Below, piece by piece: positions 60,546 through 64,000 of a stretch of DNA of 64,000 bases. Position numbers and translations under genes: made by a program. Each line of letters starts with the position of its first letter. The first letter of the stretch is position 1. The stretch is taken from the NCBI RefSeq assembly GCF_050908995.1, contig NC_135124.1, positions 6,944,001 through 7,008,000 on the forward strand. Reading direction: 5' to 3'. The notes below the pieces were generated by a model. That model had not been told where the DNA came from and made no database searches. It was given only the letters and a program-made list of their open reading frames with translations. Source of the stretch: Andrena cerasifolii. Its lineage: Eukaryota; Arthropoda; Insecta; Hymenoptera; Andrenidae.

Positions 60546-62819
60546 CTGGAAAGAAGGAAAATAGTAATATGTCTCTGTGAATATTAGTGTACATAAACAT
60601 TTGCGTGCAAGCTGTACGTACTTGTATGTACGCCTCCGTTAATGTTATCATCTGGGGCAGAATTTGGGTTACATGTAAATCTTGTAATTCGTACCACTGG
60701 CCGGTTGCTCTATGTAAAATATGAACCCGGTAAGTTCCTTGACCAGGTTCACCATCGTGAACTATATTTGCGACTAAGTCGTATGTCGTATAGGGATGCC
60801 TTTGCTTCACTTCTGGTGTTAAAATATCGCCGAAATCTACGTTCCTGAAAACAACGCACGTGTGCAAATTGCTGGCTACTTTTACCTTTGGGGTATAAAA
60901 CACAAGATCAGAAAATGCTACGTACTTAACTGGGAAATTAACTATAGTGGGATTTTTTTCTACAAAAAACGTATTCTTTGTAAATCTCTGAAAAGAAACA
61001 CAGAATTATGTAATGTTTAATTATAAAATTTACGAGACTTCGCACTTACTTTTATGTAAAGTATAAGGTAAGGAGGGAGTTCAGTAATTTCAAATCGTTT
61101 CATAAAATTCTCCTTATAGGTTTTGTATTCCTTTTCAGTCACAGCGTTGAATTTATTTAATAATGTATACAGATTGACCTGCAAGAATAATAAAATTATG
61201 TACAGTTTGTTATACTTCCAGCGCGTAATATCGAGTACTTACTTGAGGAATTATATTTTCTGTAAATTGGTCCTTAAACAGCGGCGGCGGAGGTAGATCG
61301 CACGTTAAATACAAGAATGGACTTTCGGTTATGGTTTCGCCGTATTCTACGGTATGGAGCAACTCACTTCTCTGAGTTTCGTCTAATTCGAGCGGTGGTA
61401 TTTTTCTAGTGTATATGCGCATATGACCCAAGAATGTTTTATACACTATACTAGAATCACGTTTCTTTGTACCGTTTAACGCTAAGTGAAGGGCGTTGAG
61501 AAACCACGAAAGGAAGTCAATTGGATCACCTACAAATTTTATTTCGCTGTATAAAACCTGTTGCATTAAGAACAATCGCTGCCTCAATATACTATATTAT
61601 ATACCCTGCTCAGTAAATTGGAATCTTTTTTTACTCCATAAGACAACAGCTTGTAACATTTCATGTGGACTAACATGTGCTTTAAAGTTACGTGGATTCC
61701 ACAGTTTCCTCATTAACTCCCCAAATCGCTGTACTAAAAGATAAGAAGAATCTCCGGGCGGTCTCTTTACATAGAAATAATTGGACTCTCTTAAAAAGAA
61801 ATCCCTCAAAGGTGTGACATGAGATAGCGCCTAAAAAAAGTCAGACTCTTATTTTTCTGCCATTAACATGGAACGATTGTGTATATCTATTAAGGACTCA
61901 CTTGTAAAATAACGTTACAGTAATCATTTGCTTTTATATTGTTCATCCCCACAATCCCCGGTGAATAAAACGAACCGTCGATGGCTCTGGATAATTTATC
62001 GCTTTTATCCAATTGAGTGATTTGTGCCTTATCAAAAGTTGGATTTAAAACATACTTAATGTCGTCCAGTGATGAATCTGAACAATATTTGTTTAGTATT
62101 AGATAGTAGTATATTCTAATGCGAAACAAAGAAAATTACAATAGTCGTTTACCAATGATTTCATAATTGTCAGGTAAGCAATAAAACTTTAGAGTATGAA
62201 GATTAAGAAAAACATGATGACTTTCTGCCACACTGTGCGTGTACGCATGAGTATTGGTGCCTCTCCCTTGGAAGTATTTTCCACATACAAGACACGCGTA
62301 CACATTGATTCTTGACAACGATACTGAGCATAATTTCTCGAAATCGAAGTCTAAAAACTGACGATTTATCGTGTCCAAGTACGGACATAAACGTGGTGGT
62401 TCCAAACCTCTTTTGGAACCCTTAAAATGTTCTGCAATTAAATGAATTCAATACATAATATCATAACCTAATTTTAGGTTAGAAACTTTTAGCCGAATGT
62501 AAAGTTTACACTGGTAAAATAACAGGTTTATATAATTCACGAGAAACTTCATTGATAGCAATGTAATGTGTAATACTATATAAACCGATGGCAAATTTCA
62601 GCATAATACTCAGAATGTACGAAAAAGCACCTAACCTCAAAATACAAGTATGTAAACAACGAGTGTGTTTAAATTTACACCAAACATTTAAGCTCAATAA
62701 CAACTGACCCCCTGAAAAAAAAGCAATTGCAAGAACTCACTTTCGATTTCATCGTCTGAATCACTATCGTCTTCCACTATTTTCCGTTTTTGTTGATTCT
62801 CCCGTTTCTTCGTCGCCAT
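60480..62819 (-). CDS. USP39: USP39 / Sad1, inactive ubiquitin-protease-like splicing factor (9 exons)
   Basis: Encodes a 508-residue orthologue of USP39, a component of the U4/U6.U5 tri-snRNP needed for spliceosome assembly in the nucleus. Joining nine exons with GT-AG introns gives one unbroken frame that matches the family along its length. The start ATG sits in a good context (AAAAATGGCG). Residues 1-41 are a short basic/acidic tail, shorter than the vertebrate N-terminus (human is 565 residues). Residues 42-120 are a UBP-type zinc finger with C42, C61, C73, C76, H88, H92 and H98 as likely ligands. The USP fold follows from about 160. The Cys box reads GMNNIKANDY, so Asp171 replaces the nucleophile, and Thr450 stands where the catalytic His would be. 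Loss of both is normal for this family, which has no peptidase activity. Introns are 309, 75, 71, 75, 64, 62, 81 and 76 bp. The seventh is stop-free and in frame. Confidence 0.97.
60622..60844 (-). CDS. USP39: USP39 exon 8
   Basis: Residues 413-487, with TTYDLVANIVHDG, the substituted His box GTYRVHILH, and WYELQDLHVTQILPQMITL. Acceptor GTTTTCAG, donor GTACGT. Confidence 0.96.
60926..60987 (-). CDS. USP39: USP39 exon 7 (62 bp)
   Basis: Residues 393-412 plus two bases, RFTKNTFFVEKNPTIVNFPV. Acceptor TTTTCAG, donor GTACGT. It completes the IKRFTKNNFF-type motif of the family across the exon 6/7 join. Confidence 0.95.
61050..61178 (-). CDS. USP39: USP39 exon 6
   Basis: Exactly 43 codons, residues 350-392: VNLYTLLNKFNAVTEKEYKT through LPPYLILYIK. 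Acceptor TTCTTGCAG, donor GTAAGT. It is too fragmented to appear as a long open frame and was found from the expected family sequence. Confidence 0.95.
61243..61529 (-). CDS. USP39: USP39 exon 5
   Basis: Codes residues 254-349, with DFLSWFLNALHLALNGTKK and the loop LTCDLPPPPLFKD. Acceptor ATTTGTAG, donor GTAAGT. Confidence 0.96.
61605..61830 (-). CDS. USP39: USP39 exon 4
   Basis: Codes residues 179-253 plus one base, with KRPPGD and the strongly conserved FGELMRKLWNPRNFKAHVSP. Acceptor TTTTTTAG, donor GTATAT (weaker than consensus). Confidence 0.96.
61902..62077 (-). CDS. USP39: USP39 exon 3
   Basis: Codes residues 120-178, including the degenerate Cys box GMNNIKANDYCNVILQ. Acceptor TTGTTCAG, donor GTGAGT. 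Confidence 0.96.
62153..62431 (-). CDS. USP39: USP39 exon 2 (zinc finger UBP)
   Basis: Codes residues 27-119. Acceptor TTAATTGCAG, donor GTAAAC. It carries CPYLDTINRQFLDFDFEKLC and ACLVCGKYFQGRG, both diagnostic of the family. Confidence 0.96.
62741..62819 (-). CDS. USP39: USP39 exon 1
   Basis: Codes residues 1-26 plus one base: MATKKRENQQKRK, then an acidic serine/aspartate run. The donor is GTGAGT. The frame is open further upstream with another ATG, but the ATG at 62819 has the better context and matches expectation for a short insect N-terminus. Confidence 0.85.
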
Positions 62820-64000
62820 TTTTCTAAAAGGTCGTGTAACAATATTTTTATACAACCCGGTACATTTAGATTTATTTATGAGAAAACGATTATTTATAAA
62901 CACGTAAAATCGCACTTTAAACTATGTACATTTAACCTATTATCCCATGAAAAGTATTTCAAGTATGCCATAAAAAAAATTTCCTATATCGAAAACAATT
63001 TTAGGAAATTAAAAAGTAGCGTCGATGATAAATAATGTTAATAATGGATTGAACACTCCATTTATCTCTTTACAAGAATTGTAAATATATAAAGTGAAAC
63101 AACAACACGCTCTATGATGTCACGCAAATTGGTGGAAAACTACGTCACAACTTATAGTAATTATTTCAAAACGTGGAAGTAATGCGTCCAAATTTCGTGA
63201 TGATACGGAGAACTATTTTTTTAAACAAGTTTCGCTCGTATCATTTTTACAGAGAACGTCTTACTGCAAAGTTACAGGCCTTCAAAATTTCCGAATGTTA
63301 TTATTATTATAAAATAATTTTATATCGCTTGTAATCTCACTATACGACGTTGTATGGCAAAATGTTATTGGAGAATTTTGCTAAGAAAAGTCCTCCATAA
63401 CATCACAGAGATTTCTCGCGTTAATTCTACGTTTTGCAAAAATTCCCATAAATTGTTATAAGCGGTCGTATCTTGCTCTCTACCGACAGGCGCTCGTCGT
63501 TAATACATTCATAGACCTAGTCTATTTTTAATCTAATTAAAAGCATATCTGTCGTAAGCATCAACTAAAAATGACTGAATTACATTTCGGTTTATAGTAA
63601 AAAATATTTGAAATAGTAAATTAACAAACTGATCTACGTGAAAATCTGTAATGCACAGAATTCTTAACTGCTGTCAAGTTTCATTTCCTTGGTTTCCATT
63701 GCGTAAGATCTATAAGAATATTTAAAAGTACATACATTGTCTCCATTGTTTGAGACGCAGTACTTGTAAACATTTCTCGATCTTCGATATATCGTTAATC
63801 GACGGAAAGAAGGTGCTTAGCGCGCCATCTGTGAAACAGATTCTTTTTAGATGAAAAGAGAACAGCACAAGCTGTTCCCCCCGCTACGGGCACCCCGACT
63901 GATTACAAGAGTCTCTCCGATGGTGTGAACACAGACTCACTTGACAAATATCTCCGGATTATGCATATCCTATAAAGTAGAAAAATTCCACACCGAAGTT
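62820..64000. other. Region upstream of USP39
   Basis: AT-rich up to about 63780, then GC-richer. The USP39 promoter should lie in the first few hundred bases, but no TATA or clear initiator stands out. A short hairpin GAACAGC-ACAA-GCTGTTC is near 63862. No coding exon of a neighbouring gene is recognised. Confidence 0.4.

Noticed and set aside
60505..60903. USP39 exon 8 read as one longer exon including intron 7
   Set aside because: Family members align without the extra 27 residues, and GTACGT/TTTCAG sites remove them in frame. Kept as a possible isoform only.

Overview
This window looks like nuclear DNA from an insect, most likely a hymenopteran (bee, ant or wasp type), though the species cannot be fixed from the sequence. 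The reasons are one spliced gene with very short GT-AG introns (62-81 bp, plus one of 309 bp), an AT-rich background broken by CpG-rich patches, arthropod-type core promoter sequence, and many small non-autonomous DNA transposons. There are no bacterial-style operons, and the open frames outside the one gene look like chance.

The only protein-coding gene I can support fully is at the right end on the minus strand (60480-62819). It has nine exons encoding a 508-residue orthologue of USP39 (Sad1), the catalytically dead ubiquitin-protease-like factor of the U4/U6.U5 tri-snRNP. All exon joins keep frame and the stop is followed 17 bp later by AATAAA. Its seventh intron is a multiple of three and free of stops in the reading frame, so it is a candidate facultatively retained intron. 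About 0.5-0.75 kb beyond its 3' end lies a CpG-rich, ATG-free stretch with a strong donor (59712), read as a candidate non-coding first exon of a second minus-strand gene whose coding exons are not visible here. A similar stretch ends at 34155. On the plus strand, a TATA box, initiator and short exon ending in ATG (7911-8030) form another candidate promoter.

Most of the recognisable structure in the remaining 60 kb is mobile DNA. There are three hAT-type elements with perfect 8-bp target duplications (17851-18090, 27705-28149, 52516-53193). A set of long palindromic elements with TTAA at one or both ends resembles piggyBac-type MITEs (3029, 24146, 31307, 40232, 50465, 55308). One palindromic family starts CAAGGGAA (19683, 36899, a decayed copy near 11620, and a tandemly duplicated half-element at 21697-22037). 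Other inverted-repeat elements lie at 7195, 24962, 32454, 41895, 45783, 46541 and 48632. There is also a 13-copy, 35-bp minisatellite at 47197-47655.

The rest is single-copy non-coding DNA, intergenic or intronic, alternating AT-rich stretches and CpG-rich patches. No tRNA, rRNA or CRISPR locus was found. I found no clear previously undescribed gene system. The strongest leads are the stop-free USP39 intron, the palindrome-rich hAT element, the very young 303-bp-arm palindrome, and the candidate promoters.
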